Origin: an uncultured Leuconostoc sp.
GTDB taxonomy: Bacteria; Bacillota; Bacilli; Lactobacillales; Lactobacillaceae
DNA: 9,773 nt
Direction of reading: 5' to 3'
NCBI GenBank assembly: GCA_900554745.1
Contig: USIU01000033.1
Coordinates: forward strand, 1-9,773
Shown here: positions 1 through 7,337 of the stretch, piece by piece
Numbering within the stretch: the first letter of the stretch is position 1
Layout: the number at the start of each line of letters is the position of its first letter
Translations under genes and position numbers: made by a program
The notes under the pieces: generated by a model
The model's input: only the letters and a program-made list of their open reading frames with translations
Told to the model about the DNA's origin: nothing
The model's database searches: none

Positions 1-1
1 A

Positions 2-670
2 AAAGATGCTAAATTACTAGACTACGTTTACCCACAGGCCTTTGACTTGAGAAAAGCCAAGACCGCCGACGATATTATTGGCGTCTTACTTGAGACATCA
101 AATAAGACAATGACGCCTTACTATAAGACCTTACGGGCTAATGGCATGGCAACACCAAACGTCATGGCGCTGATTGCGACATCAGGGAAAGCTGAATTTG
201 AACGACGTTTGGCTTTCATTAACAAGATTGCGCCTTATGCGCAACAATTAGCTAAGCAGTACGGCATTTTAGCTTCGATTTCAATTGCGCAAGCAGCCCA
301 CGAATCAAACTGGGATAATTCAGAGTTGTCTTCAAAGTATAATAATTTTTACGGCGTCAAGACACAAGACACGACACCAGGCAAGTCTGTCGTGCTGGAT
401 ACAACCGAATATGTTGACGGCAAGCCACAAACAGAAAAGGCACGCTTTGCAGTGTATGATAGCTGGAAAGATAGTATGAAGGAACATGCGGAAACGATTG
501 TTAACGGTAATACTTGGAATCCAGACCAGTTTAAAGACGTGTTAGCGGCAAAAAATTATAAAGAAGCAGCCAAAGCTCTGTATGAAGACCATTATGCAAC
601 TGATGTTAACTATACAAAATTGTTAATTAATTTGATTGAAACTTGGAATTTACAACGCTTTGACAAGTAA
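2..670 (+). CDS. GH73 glucosaminidase (peptidoglycan hydrolase), 5'-truncated by the window edge
   Basis: This is the C-terminal 222 residues of a glycoside hydrolase family 73 (FlgJ/AcmA-type) endo-beta-N-acetylglucosaminidase, which cleaves the glycan strand of peptidoglycan outside the cell. The frame is open back to base 2, so the true start lies upstream; a TTG at 47 is internal and no ribosome binding site precedes it. The catalytic domain runs from about residue 65 to the end: a helix with AQAAHESNW, where Glu101 of the fragment is the expected catalytic acid, then NNFYGVK at 114-120, then ARFAVYDSWKDSMKEH from 147, which carries conserved aromatic and acidic positions. The preceding 60 or so residues belong to no domain I recognise. 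Signal peptide and any cell-wall-binding repeats, if present, are outside the window, because no LysM or SH3 repeat follows the catalytic domain. The gene is followed at once by a terminator. Family call is secure; physiological role (autolysin, cell separation) is inference. Confidence 0.9.
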   Translation, partial: KDAKLLDYVYPQAFDLRKAKTADDIIGVLLETSNKTMTPYYKTLRANGMATPNVMALIATSGKAEFERRLAFINKIAPYAQQLAKQYGILASISIAQAAHESNWDNSELSSKYNNFYGVKTQDTTPGKSVVLDTTEYVDGKPQTEKARFAVYDSWKDSMKEHAETIVNGNTWNPDQFKDVLAAKNYKEAAKALYEDHYATDVNYTKLLINLIETWNLQRFDK

Positions 671-702
671 AACTACCAAAATTTTGGTAGTTTTATTTTT
701 TT
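669..702 (+). terminator. Rho-independent terminator of the glucosaminidase gene
   Basis: A perfect 13-bp inverted repeat (AAAACTACCAAAA at 669-681, TTTTGGTAGTTTT at 682-694) overlaps the stop codon and is followed by a T-rich tail to 702. The central A/T pairs must open to form a loop, leaving a stable stem around CTACC/GGTAG. It ends the upstream gene before the catabolite-controlled promoter region. Confidence 0.85.
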
Positions 703-798
703 ATCATGGTGTCGCTGAATTATGGCAATAACGCCATATATATTGCGATATGCCTGATAAAACAATAGTGTTATGGCTGTGATTATGATAGATACGTG

Positions 799-812
799 TG
801 AAAACGTTGAAA
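799..812 (+). promoter_or_regulatory. Degenerate third cre-like site
   Basis: TGAAAACGTTGAAA keeps the TGAAAACGTT core of a CcpA operator but ends in AA instead of CA, one mismatch to TGWAANCGNTNWCA. It lies 28 bp (centre to centre) upstream of the first perfect cre and near -87 relative to the predicted start. It may be a weak auxiliary site or chance in A/T-rich DNA. Confidence 0.4.
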
Positions 813-826
813 AGTAAATAAAAAAA

Positions 827-840
827 TGAAAACGTTTACA
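827..840 (+). promoter_or_regulatory. cre site 1 (CcpA operator), upstream of the sugar transporter promoter
   Basis: TGAAAACGTTTACA matches the catabolite-responsive element consensus TGWAANCGNTNWCA at every position. Its centre lies near -59 relative to the predicted transcription start, upstream of the -35 box. In Bacillus such a position is used for CcpA activation (as at ackA) as well as repression, so its sign cannot be read from sequence. It forms a 16-bp exact inverted repeat with cre site 2 (825-840 against 861-876). Confidence 0.85.
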
Positions 841-857
841 AAAAACAGCAAAAAGAC

Positions 858-886
858 TTGTGTAAACGTTTTCATTCGTGTAAAAT
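858..886 (+). promoter_or_regulatory. Predicted sigma-A promoter of the sugar uptake gene
   Basis: TTGTGT at 858-863 and TAAAAT at 881-886 are separated by the ideal 17 bp, giving a start near 893 and a leader of about 53 nt. A clear AAGGAG ribosome binding site follows at 929-934, eleven bases before the ATG at 946. The promoter overlaps cre site 2. Confidence 0.7.
861..874 (+). promoter_or_regulatory. cre site 2 (CcpA operator), inside the core promoter
   Basis: TGTAAACGTTTTCA is a perfect cre and the exact reverse complement of cre site 1. It begins within the -35 hexamer and covers most of the -35/-10 spacer, so CcpA bound here should block RNA polymerase. This predicts carbon catabolite repression of the downstream sugar transporter when a preferred sugar is abundant. 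Confidence 0.88.
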
Positions 887-945
887 AGTTCTAGTAAATA
901 AGTTATGCAATCACGCATGATCAGAAATAAGGAGCGATTTAAACA

Positions 946-1911
946 ATGAATGCAGCACTTCTGTTGGCACTTGTGCCAGCACTAGCATGGGGCTCAGTTG
1001 GCCTCGTTAATACTAAAATGGGTGGTTCAGCCGGTCAACAAACACTTGGGATGACTTTTGGTGCGTTGATCTTTGGCTTGGCCACAATGTTTTTCTACGT
1101 GATGCCCAACCACGCTTACCTCGGGTCACAAATTTGGATTGTTGGGATTCTTTCTGGTTTGGTTTGGGCAGTTGGAACTGCCGGCCAGTTCTTAGCCATT
1201 AAGGATTTGGGTGTGTCACTTGCCATTCCATTGTCAACTGCTGGTCAAATTGTGACAAATGCGTTGATGGCCGCTGTTGTTCTTGGCGACTGGAAGACAG
1301 GTAAGATGTGGGCAATTGGGATTATCTCAATTGTTGCCGTGGTGATTGGGGCAACTTTGATTTCTGCCCGTGACAAGGCACAAAAGTCAGATGCTGCGGC
1401 ACAAGCAGCCGCAACGAAGAGCATGACTAAGGGATTGGTTTACTTGGTTATTTCAACTGCCGGTTACATGTTCTACTTCGTTTTGCCAAACTTCTTAAAC
1501 AAGATTGGTTACATTTCAGATGCGATCAAGGCCAAGAACAATGGTGTTGATTACATGACGGCAATCGTTGGCCCACAAGCTATTGGGCAAGTCATCGGTG
1601 CTTTCCTGATTGTCATCTTTGTTTTGAAAGAAGCTGATCAAATGTTTGAAAAGCCAACTTGGAAGAACATTTTGACTGGTTTGGTTTGGGCAACAGGTAA
1701 CATCTTCATGTTCATCTCAGCTGCTAATCCAGCGGTTGGCCAAACAATTGCCACAACGTTCTCACAATTGGGTATCATTGTCGCAACATTTGGTGGTATT
1801 TACTTGCTTGGTGAAAAGAAGTCAAGCTACCAGATGAAGTTAATTATTATCGGTACAATTCTTGTTGTTATCGGTGCAATCATTATTGGTAATATCAACC
1901 AATTTGCATAA
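946..1911 (+). CDS. glcU: GRP/GlcU-family sugar uptake permease
   Basis: A 321-residue integral membrane protein of the glucose/ribose porter (GRP) family in the drug/metabolite transporter superfamily, a PTS-independent, probably proton-coupled sugar importer of the GlcU/RbsU type. About ten hydrophobic helices are visible, starting at residues 1, 33, 61, 89, 118, 159, 203, 241, 263 and 294, in two halves joined by a charged, Ala-rich cytoplasmic linker (residues 139-160). The halves look duplicated: GLVWAVG in helix 3 recurs as GLVWATG in helix 8. Start codon is fixed by AAGGAG at 929-934. It stands alone between two terminators with no rbsK, rbsD or kinase gene next to it, which favours glucose-type uptake over a ribose operon; substrate is not proven. 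Codon choice is strongly biased (AAG, TTC, TAC, TTG, GGT), unlike yfhO and pbp2b here, suggesting high expression when derepressed. Two perfect cre sites predict CcpA control. Confidence 0.85.
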   Translation: MNAALLLALVPALAWGSVGLVNTKMGGSAGQQTLGMTFGALIFGLATMFFYVMPNHAYLGSQIWIVGILSGLVWAVGTAGQFLAIKDLGVSLAIPLSTAGQIVTNALMAAVVLGDWKTGKMWAIGIISIVAVVIGATLISARDKAQKSDAAAQAAATKSMTKGLVYLVISTAGYMFYFVLPNFLNKIGYISDAIKAKNNGVDYMTAIVGPQAIGQVIGAFLIVIFVLKEADQMFEKPTWKNILTGLVWATGNIFMFISAANPAVGQTIATTFSQLGIIVATFGGIYLLGEKKSSYQMKLIIIGTILVVIGAIIIGNINQFA

Positions 1912-1918
1912 TGACTTT

Positions 1919-1945
1919 AAAAACCAGCGTTGTCTGGTTTTTTTA
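1919..1945 (+). terminator. Rho-independent terminator of the sugar uptake gene
   Basis: AAAAACCAG (1919-1927) pairs with CTGGTTTTT (1934-1942) around a six-base CGTTGT loop, with the T run continuing to 1945. It begins eight bases after the stop codon. Confidence 0.88.
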
Positions 1946-1948
1946 ATC

Positions 1949-1984
1949 CAAAAAAAGACTGACGAAATTTTTCGTCAGTCTTTT
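1949..1984 (-). terminator. Rho-independent terminator of greA
   Basis: A perfect 14-bp stem (1953-1966 with 1971-1984, loop ATTT) lies just beyond the greA stop codon. On the minus strand it runs into seven or more T residues, and on the plus strand only TTTT follows, so it mainly serves greA, though it could back up the plus-strand terminator next to it. Confidence 0.88.
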
Positions 1985-1994
1985 GCGTCGTCAA

Positions 1995-2477
1995 TTACTT
2001 TTCAACCTTTAGAATTTCAACTTCAATGCTATCACCACTTGGCAATGGCACAGCGACTTTGTCGCCAACCTTTTTACCAAGTAAAGCAACGGCCATGGCT
2101 GATTCGTTTGAAATCTTACCTGCCAGTGGATCTGATTCCGTTGAACCAACAATTGCATATGTTTCAGGTTCTTCGTCAGGCAATTCTTTAAATGTCACAG
2201 TCTTACCCAATGAAACTTCATCAGAAGCTGTTGCATTAGGGTCGATGATTTCAGCATTTTCAATCATCTTTTTCAAAGTTAAGATACGACCTTCAACGAA
2301 GGCTTGTTCATCTTTGGCAGATTGATATTCAGAGTTTTCAGACAAATCACCGTATGAACGGGCGATTTGGATACGATTAGTAATTTCGGGACGTTGGTTT
2401 GTGATGAGATCTTCCAATTCAGCTTGTAGCTTTTCACGACCCTCAGCTGTCATTGGAAATACTTTTTCTTCTGACAT
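1995..2477 (-). CDS. greA: Transcription elongation factor GreA
   Basis: A full-length 160-residue GreA (family about 155-160). It enters the secondary channel of backtracked RNA polymerase and stimulates cleavage of the 3' end of the nascent RNA, rescuing arrested complexes. The N-terminal antiparallel coiled coil (about residues 10-78) carries the signature GDLSENSEYQSAKDEQAF from residue 43. Asp44 and Glu47 in its tip correspond to the E. coli Asp41/Glu44 pair that coordinates the catalytic magnesium. The C-terminal FKBP-like domain spans about 85-158, including GKTVTF and the conserved SPLA-type turn (here SDPLAGKISNESAMAVALLGK, with G120 and K121). Start ATG at 2477 has GAAAGGAA (2487-2494) ten bases upstream. 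It lies 59 bp downstream of yfhO on the same strand with no terminator between, so read-through is possible, and a weak promoter of its own is also present. Identification is secure. Confidence 0.97.
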   Translation of the reverse strand: MSEEKVFPMTAEGREKLQAELEDLITNQRPEITNRIQIARSYGDLSENSEYQSAKDEQAFVEGRILTLKKMIENAEIIDPNATASDEVSLGKTVTFKELPDEEPETYAIVGSTESDPLAGKISNESAMAVALLGKKVGDKVAVPLPSGDSIEVEILKVEK

Positions 2478-2505
2478 AAAAAATAATTCCTTTCAATTTT
2501 GCGAC

Positions 2506-2514
2506 ATTATCGCA
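2506..2514 (-). promoter_or_regulatory. Possible extended -10 promoter of greA
   Basis: On the minus strand TGC followed by GATAAT (2506-2511) fits an extended -10 element, giving a start near 2499 and a 22-nt leader that includes the greA ribosome binding site. The -35 position (TGCTCA at 2529-2534, 17-bp spacing) is poor. It falls in the short gap between yfhO and greA. Confidence 0.4.
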
Positions 2515-2536
2515 AATAATAAGCAAAATGAGCATA

Positions 2537-5155
2537 TCATGCAGGCATTGAACTTGCAAGCTTTTTTTGCCGGACAAACGTGAAAATCAGCCCGGTAAGT
2601 GCCACACTGGAAATGGCGACACCAAGCCACCAAAGTGGTGGGGTATAACGCCAAGTGATGGTATGCCGGCCAGGTGTTGTTTTAATGGCAATAAAATAAT
2701 CAGCTACTAACGCGGGTTTAATGGGTTGTCCATCCAGGGTCACGTGCCAACCTGGCGCTTTGGGGATGGTTGTCATCACTAGGGGTTGGGCAGCGGTTGT
2801 GGTGATTTTTCCCGTTAGTTGACGTGAATTGAACGTCGTGATGTCTAATGGGTGCTTGGCCAGTTGGGCTGCTTGTTGCTGGAATAGGTTTTGGTCAATG
2901 TGGTATAACGTCACATTATTGAGAGCTAACCATGTCGTTGTTGGTTTAAAGCGAATCGTTACGGTTTGTGGTTGATCTTTGGCGTTAGCCAGCAGATTAA
3001 TCACAATTGTATGACGGTATGAACTAAATTGTTTAATGACTTGGCCGTTAATGAACAAATCAAAGTCTTTAATTTGCAGGCCGTTACCAATTGTGAGGTA
3101 GTAGCTGTCATTGGTTGTCGGTGTGAATTGTAAATCCAAACTGGCGGGTTGCGTGGACACCTTTTTAGTGATCACGGCATTGGTCACGATATTGGGGACG
3201 GTCGTGATATTGTGACCAACAACTTGATTAAAATTAGCGACTTGCAGTGGCGAAGCGGTGGACCCAGCCAAATTTTGCCACAAATTCGCTTGGTTTTGCA
3301 GCGGATTATTGGTCAGTAATTTTGTTGACAGCGCGGCATTGTTTGCCGCAAAGGCAATCGGCAAGACGTAAGGGTTCTGCCAAACTGCGGTCGTCTGATT
3401 ACGAGATTTCAAATGATAGAAACTGGTGTCTGGTCGGTGACCGATGCGCAAGTTCTGGGGGTCACCAGGTTGTCCAGGTGCCTTACTGCTGGGAGTAATG
3501 AGGTATTTCATGCCTAATAAAGCATCCGATAGCAGGCTACCGTTACTATAATTGACGAAATTATCGCCATCTGGTTGGCCGAAATAACCAAAGAATGTTG
3601 GGGTTGATTTTGAGATAGAGGAACTAAAATGGGCGCCGCTATTGTAATCAAACATCATGGCATCCCCGCGTGTCCGTTGGAATGTTTGAGCGACGCGATA
3701 CCAAGTTTTGTCTTGTTTTAAAGTTTTGTCAGCGCCTTGCAGTGATTGAATGGCGCGTTGATACTCGGTGTTGGTCAAATAGGAAAAATGGTTGAGCGTA
3801 GTATAAACATTGACAGTTAGACTGCTTAGAATGACCAAAAACAGGAGTGGGAGGCGCAGACGATCAGCTGCTGGAAAGAGCAACAATGATAGTGTAATTA
3901 AGAACAGACCGGCAAAAATAGCGATGGTCTGGTGGTTAATATAGGTAACATGCCGATCAGAAAGCAATGCATAGCTGACAATCGCCATCATGACGGCAAG
4001 ATAACCAATCACTGTGACAAATTTTGGTTGCCAAGTTGGTTGCCATGATAACGCAGCTAAATAAATAATGAAAAAACTGATGATGAAGCTAAATCGGTAT
4101 GGATACCAAACGGGGTATTGGAACCCGTGAAAGAACAATGTCAGTGGCGCCCAAGATGTGGCCAAGATTAAGAAAGCAATGATGAGGCAACCACCGACTT
4201 TCACGCGCCAGTGCCATAGTTTAGTGGTTAAAAAGGTTACAAAGGTAATCAGTACGAAAGCTGACACATAAAAATTGGCTAAGCCGGTTTGCATTTGATC
4301 GAAATCAAAACTACCCGGGATCAGTTTAAAAACAAGTTGGAGTGGGTTGTTATCAAACCGCCAAGAAAATGGCGAGTTGTACTGCGATTTACCGATGCGT
4401 AACTGATAAATTGTGGGTAAGAGTAACCAAGCGCTTAAGGCACCGGCGGTCAAACTGCCGTAGACAAAGCGTTTAAAAATTTGCCAGCGTGGTTGCACTT
4501 GTTGTGGCCAAGTGAGGCGCCAGAAAAAATAAAGGACAAGGAAAATAGCAATCATGTAACCAATATAATAGTTACAGATAATGGTAGCCCCTAACAGGAG
4601 CGCATAACGCCACCAAGTAGCTTGCACAAATAAGCGTTCAAGCTGATAGATAACCAGCGGCAACAAAATCGCCGCATCCAGCCACAGTAGGTTCAAATCA
4701 TTGGCCACAAACCAACCGGAAAGGGCATAGTTGACGGCAAAAAGCGTCACGTAATAACCTCTTTGTAGGTTTAAGCGGGCGAGCAAGTAAGCCATACTGA
4801 GTCCAGCGGCACCAAATTTCAAGACCGTAACGCCTAAAATGGCTGCCGGTAAGTTCATGTTGGGGACGAATAAGAAAATGAGATTAAAAGGGCTCATCAA
4901 ACAATAGGCCCACTCACTAATCATATCGCCACCAAGGCCGTTACTAAATGAATAAAAAAAGCTGCTTGGATGGGACAAAAAAGCCGTTTTGAAGGCCGCA
5001 AACTGGTCAATGTATTGTTGGCCCAGATCAACCGTTAAGATGGAGTTAGTACCAAAGGGCGCCATACCGCGATAGGCATAATAGCTCAGCATGATCACGA
5101 CAGGTAACCAAAAACTTAACGCGATTGGGGAAATAAAAAATCGTTTGATAGTCAT
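2537..5155 (-). CDS. yfhO: YfhO-family polytopic membrane protein (envelope glycosylation)
   Basis: An 872-residue membrane protein of the YfhO family, GT-C-like proteins needed in Bacillus and Listeria for adding sugar decorations to lipoteichoic acid outside the cell from an undecaprenyl-linked donor. About twelve to thirteen hydrophobic helices fill residues 10-452. The first external loop has TVDLGQQYIDQF (41-52) with Asp43 and Asp50, the conserved acidic loop of the family. A soluble, probably extracytoplasmic domain with beta-rich stretches follows (about 455-840). A last helix at 841-860 precedes a basic tail. I chose ATG 5155 (MTIKRFF) because a short basic N-terminus before helix 1 is typical; the frame stays open to a TTG at 5257, but that would add 34 residues, has no ribosome binding site and would reach over the pbp2b start. 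No Shine-Dalgarno precedes 5155; instead an extended -10 sits six bases upstream, suggesting a leaderless mRNA. No CsbB/GtcA-type partner gene is adjacent. The exact sugar and polymer are unknown. Confidence 0.88.
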   Translation of the reverse strand: MTIKRFFISPIALSFWLPVVIMLSYYAYRGMAPFGTNSILTVDLGQQYIDQFAAFKTAFLSHPSSFFYSFSNGLGGDMISEWAYCLMSPFNLIFLFVPNMNLPAAILGVTVLKFGAAGLSMAYLLARLNLQRGYYVTLFAVNYALSGWFVANDLNLLWLDAAILLPLVIYQLERLFVQATWWRYALLLGATIICNYYIGYMIAIFLVLYFFWRLTWPQQVQPRWQIFKRFVYGSLTAGALSAWLLLPTIYQLRIGKSQYNSPFSWRFDNNPLQLVFKLIPGSFDFDQMQTGLANFYVSAFVLITFVTFLTTKLWHWRVKVGGCLIIAFLILATSWAPLTLFFHGFQYPVWYPYRFSFIISFFIIYLAALSWQPTWQPKFVTVIGYLAVMMAIVSYALLSDRHVTYINHQTIAIFAGLFLITLSLLLFPAADRLRLPLLFLVILSSLTVNVYTTLNHFSYLTNTEYQRAIQSLQGADKTLKQDKTWYRVAQTFQRTRGDAMMFDYNSGAHFSSSISKSTPTFFGYFGQPDGDNFVNYSNGSLLSDALLGMKYLITPSSKAPGQPGDPQNLRIGHRPDTSFYHLKSRNQTTAVWQNPYVLPIAFAANNAALSTKLLTNNPLQNQANLWQNLAGSTASPLQVANFNQVVGHNITTVPNIVTNAVITKKVSTQPASLDLQFTPTTNDSYYLTIGNGLQIKDFDLFINGQVIKQFSSYRHTIVINLLANAKDQPQTVTIRFKPTTTWLALNNVTLYHIDQNLFQQQAAQLAKHPLDITTFNSRQLTGKITTTAAQPLVMTTIPKAPGWHVTLDGQPIKPALVADYFIAIKTTPGRHTITWRYTPPLWWLGVAISSVALTGLIFTFVRQKKLASSMPA

Positions 5156-5161
5156 AGTACT

Positions 5162-5170
5162 AATATACCA
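5162..5170 (-). promoter_or_regulatory. Extended -10 promoter of yfhO, placing the start at the ATG
   Basis: On the minus strand TGG TATATT (5162-5170) is an extended -10 element. Exactly six bases (AGTACT) separate it from the yfhO ATG, so the normal start site is the A of that codon. No good -35 hexamer is seen, as is common with TGn-type promoters. Confidence 0.55.
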
Positions 5171-5207
5171 AATTATCTGGATATTTTTAGCGTAAAAACT
5201 GGATTTG

Positions 5208-5216
5208 TGGTAATCT
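5208..5216 (+). promoter_or_regulatory. Extended -10 promoter of pbp2b
   Basis: TGG TAATCT (5208-5216) resembles an extended -10 element and predicts a start near 5223 with a 29-nt leader. The -35 region is weak (TAGCGT at 5188-5193). It is back to back with the yfhO promoter inside a 96-bp intergenic region. Confidence 0.45.
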
Positions 5217-5251
5217 AGTTTAAGTAGTTTATTGTTAAATTGGGGATAAAT

Positions 5252-7306
5252 ATGCAACGAAATCCGTACTTAGAAGATCGGGATAAAAAAAATAGCGTCA
5301 GTGCAAACTTGCCAGTACGCTTAAATATATTATTAGGCATTGCGCTAACGTTGATGATTGCCTTAGTCATCCAGTTGGCGTTTTTAACGATTCAACAAGG
5401 GTCTTACTACCAAGGTGAAGTCAATCGTAGTGATGAAACAATTGAAAAAGGCAACGTGCCGCGGGGCATGTTTTATGATGCAACTGGTCGCGTGATTGTC
5501 GGCAATAAGGCGCAAGCGGCGATTACCTTCACGCGTGGGACGTCCGTGACAGCAGCGAGTATGCGGCAAACTGCCATTAAGTTGAGTCGTTATTTAACGG
5601 TTGATACCAAACGATTAAGTGAGCGTGCCAAAGCGGAATTCTATTTGGCTGATGATAAACAAAGTCAGAAAGTAGCGAAGCAGGTCACCAAAGCTAATGC
5701 TAAAAAAGGGGCAACACTAACACCTGCCGAGGTGAATAATCTGATGGTTAATTATGTCTTGACGCATCATTTGACGGATAATGTAGATGATAACGCCGCC
5801 ATGATTTTTCAGCGGATGAGTGGGGCGTACACCTTGTCGACGACTTTTATTAAAGAATCTGACGTATCGAATCAAGAATTAGCCGAAATTGGTGAACGTC
5901 TGAGTGAATTCCCTGGGGTCAAATTAGGCACGAGTTGGACACGCCAGTATCCAGAAGGTGACGCCTTTAAAGCGTTGGTCGGCACGGTGACGAACGAGGC
6001 AACTGGCTTGCCAGAAAATCGGTTACATACGTTGCTTGCACAAGGGTATTCACAAAATGAGCCAGTCGGGAATTCAAGTCTTGAGATGGATTATGAATCA
6101 ATCCTGAAAGGGTCGGCCTCACAGACATTAGTCACGACCAATAGTGATGGCCAAGTCAAATCGTCACAAGTGAAGTATGATGGGCAGGCTGGTGATAATA
6201 TCAAGCTGACGATTAATGCCCGATTCCAAAGTGAAGTGCAAAAGATTTTGGAAGATAATTTGCCAGGTGGTGATGTCCAAGGCGCTTACGCCACAGTAAT
6301 CAATCCCTATACTGGTGGGATTTACGCCATGGCCGGGGTTGATCGTGACACAGCGACAGGTCAGAAAACGGCCAATCCACTGGGAAACATTAACCGTGCC
6401 ATTGTCATGGGATCAGTTGTGAAGCCAGCAGTGCTTGCAACGGCCTTCCAAAAAGGGGTCATCTCAGCTAATAACACGGTCTTAAATGACCAGGCGATTA
6501 AAATTGCTGGGACACCAGAAATTACGTCTTATTGGAATCGTAGCGGCAAAGCCATTCCAATCGATGCGCAAACGGCCCTAGAACGCTCATCTAACACGTA
6601 CTTTGTGCAATTGGGGATGAAAATTGGGGGTCAAACGTATAGTCCTGGTTCACCATTAGCCTTGCATGCCGACGCCTTCCAGACGTTGCGTAATGGGTTA
6701 GGTCAGTTTGGCTTAGGCACTAAAACTGGTATTGATATTAACGGTGAAACAGCGGGATATCGTGGGCCAACGACTGGTGAAGCACGTGGTAAGTATTTGT
6801 ATGAGTCGTTTGGTCAATATGATTCCTACACAACCTTACAGTTAGCACGCTATGTTGCCACGATTGCCAATGGTGGCTACTTGGTACAACCACACGTGGT
6901 GGGATCAATTTTACAAAGCCAGCCAAATAGTGACCGGGCCAAGACGGTTTGGACAGCTTCGCCAATTGTCCAAGGGCAAGTTAATCTTTCACCAAGTGAA
7001 TGGGCAATCATCAAAGAAGGCATGAACCGTGTTGCCAATGGATCAGATTCTTGGAACACGGGTGGCTCAGATATGCATAAATTGGTTCCAAAGGTTTATG
7101 CGAAGACTGGAACAGCAGAAACGAAAACGAATGGGCATGATACCTATACAGAATCGATGGTTGCGTACGTGCCTGGGCAGCCTTTTGCTGTGGCGATGGC
7201 CATTCCGGGGATGAACAATTACTTGGATGGGACGAATGGTAAAATATCAGCTAAAATCATTGATGCTTATTGGCAATATGTTGAAGCAAAACCAGATGCA
7301 AAATAA
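5252..7306 (+). CDS. pbp2b: Penicillin-binding protein 2b (class B, peripheral peptidoglycan transpeptidase)
   Basis: A 684-residue class B PBP that crosslinks peptidoglycan outside the membrane, working with a RodA-type glycosyltransferase in the elongation machinery. A basic cytoplasmic tail (1-23) is followed by one membrane helix (24-48), a dimerisation/pedestal domain from about 50 to 310 with the conserved VPRGMFYD start (69-76), and the transpeptidase domain from about 340. The active-site motifs are S388-V-V-K391, S446-S-N448 and K618-T-G620. They have the same residues and nearly the same numbering as S. pneumoniae PBP2b (S386VVK, S443SN, K615TG), which is why I call 2b. No PASTA domains are present, arguing against PBP2x. 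Start ATG 5252 is preferred, with GGGGA at 5242-5246; a TTG at 5240 would consume that site. The gene is divergent from yfhO, monocistronic, and ends in a bidirectional terminator. Beta-lactam susceptibility cannot be judged from the motifs alone. Confidence 0.92.
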   Translation: MQRNPYLEDRDKKNSVSANLPVRLNILLGIALTLMIALVIQLAFLTIQQGSYYQGEVNRSDETIEKGNVPRGMFYDATGRVIVGNKAQAAITFTRGTSVTAASMRQTAIKLSRYLTVDTKRLSERAKAEFYLADDKQSQKVAKQVTKANAKKGATLTPAEVNNLMVNYVLTHHLTDNVDDNAAMIFQRMSGAYTLSTTFIKESDVSNQELAEIGERLSEFPGVKLGTSWTRQYPEGDAFKALVGTVTNEATGLPENRLHTLLAQGYSQNEPVGNSSLEMDYESILKGSASQTLVTTNSDGQVKSSQVKYDGQAGDNIKLTINARFQSEVQKILEDNLPGGDVQGAYATVINPYTGGIYAMAGVDRDTATGQKTANPLGNINRAIVMGSVVKPAVLATAFQKGVISANNTVLNDQAIKIAGTPEITSYWNRSGKAIPIDAQTALERSSNTYFVQLGMKIGGQTYSPGSPLALHADAFQTLRNGLGQFGLGTKTGIDINGETAGYRGPTTGEARGKYLYESFGQYDSYTTLQLARYVATIANGGYLVQPHVVGSILQSQPNSDRAKTVWTASPIVQGQVNLSPSEWAIIKEGMNRVANGSDSWNTGGSDMHKLVPKVYAKTGTAETKTNGHDTYTESMVAYVPGQPFAVAMAIPGMNNYLDGTNGKISAKIIDAYWQYVEAKPDAK

Positions 7307-7337
7307 AACACCTGAACATGATGTTCAGGTGTTTTTT
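7305..7337 (+). terminator. Bidirectional terminator between pbp2b and the SDR gene
   Basis: AAAACACCTGAAC (7305-7317) pairs with GTTCAGGTGTTTT (7323-7335) around ATGAT, followed by six T on the plus strand. On the minus strand the same stem is followed by TTTTATTTT. It overlaps the pbp2b stop codon (7304-7306) on one side and touches the SDR-gene stop codon (7336-7338) on the other, so it serves both convergent genes. Confidence 0.9.

Noticed and set aside
721..738. Hairpin TATGGC/GCCATA with loop AATAAC in the region upstream of the sugar transporter.
   Set aside because: Six base pairs, no T run, no gene or recognised motif attached. The stretch 703-798 otherwise holds nothing I can support.
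673..918. 81-codon minus-strand open frame in the regulatory region upstream of the sugar transporter.
   Set aside because: It covers the terminator, all cre sites and the promoter, has low-complexity A/T-driven composition, and no credible ribosome binding site.
2498..2516. Short inverted repeat TTTGCG/CGCAAA between yfhO and greA.
   Set aside because: No T run in either direction, so not a terminator. It overlaps the greA -10 and could be an operator, but six pairs alone are not enough to claim one.
5156..5257. N-terminal extension of YfhO by 34 residues to a TTG at 5257.
   Set aside because: No ribosome binding site, a polar extension unlike the family, and it would span both divergent promoters and overlap the pbp2b start codon.
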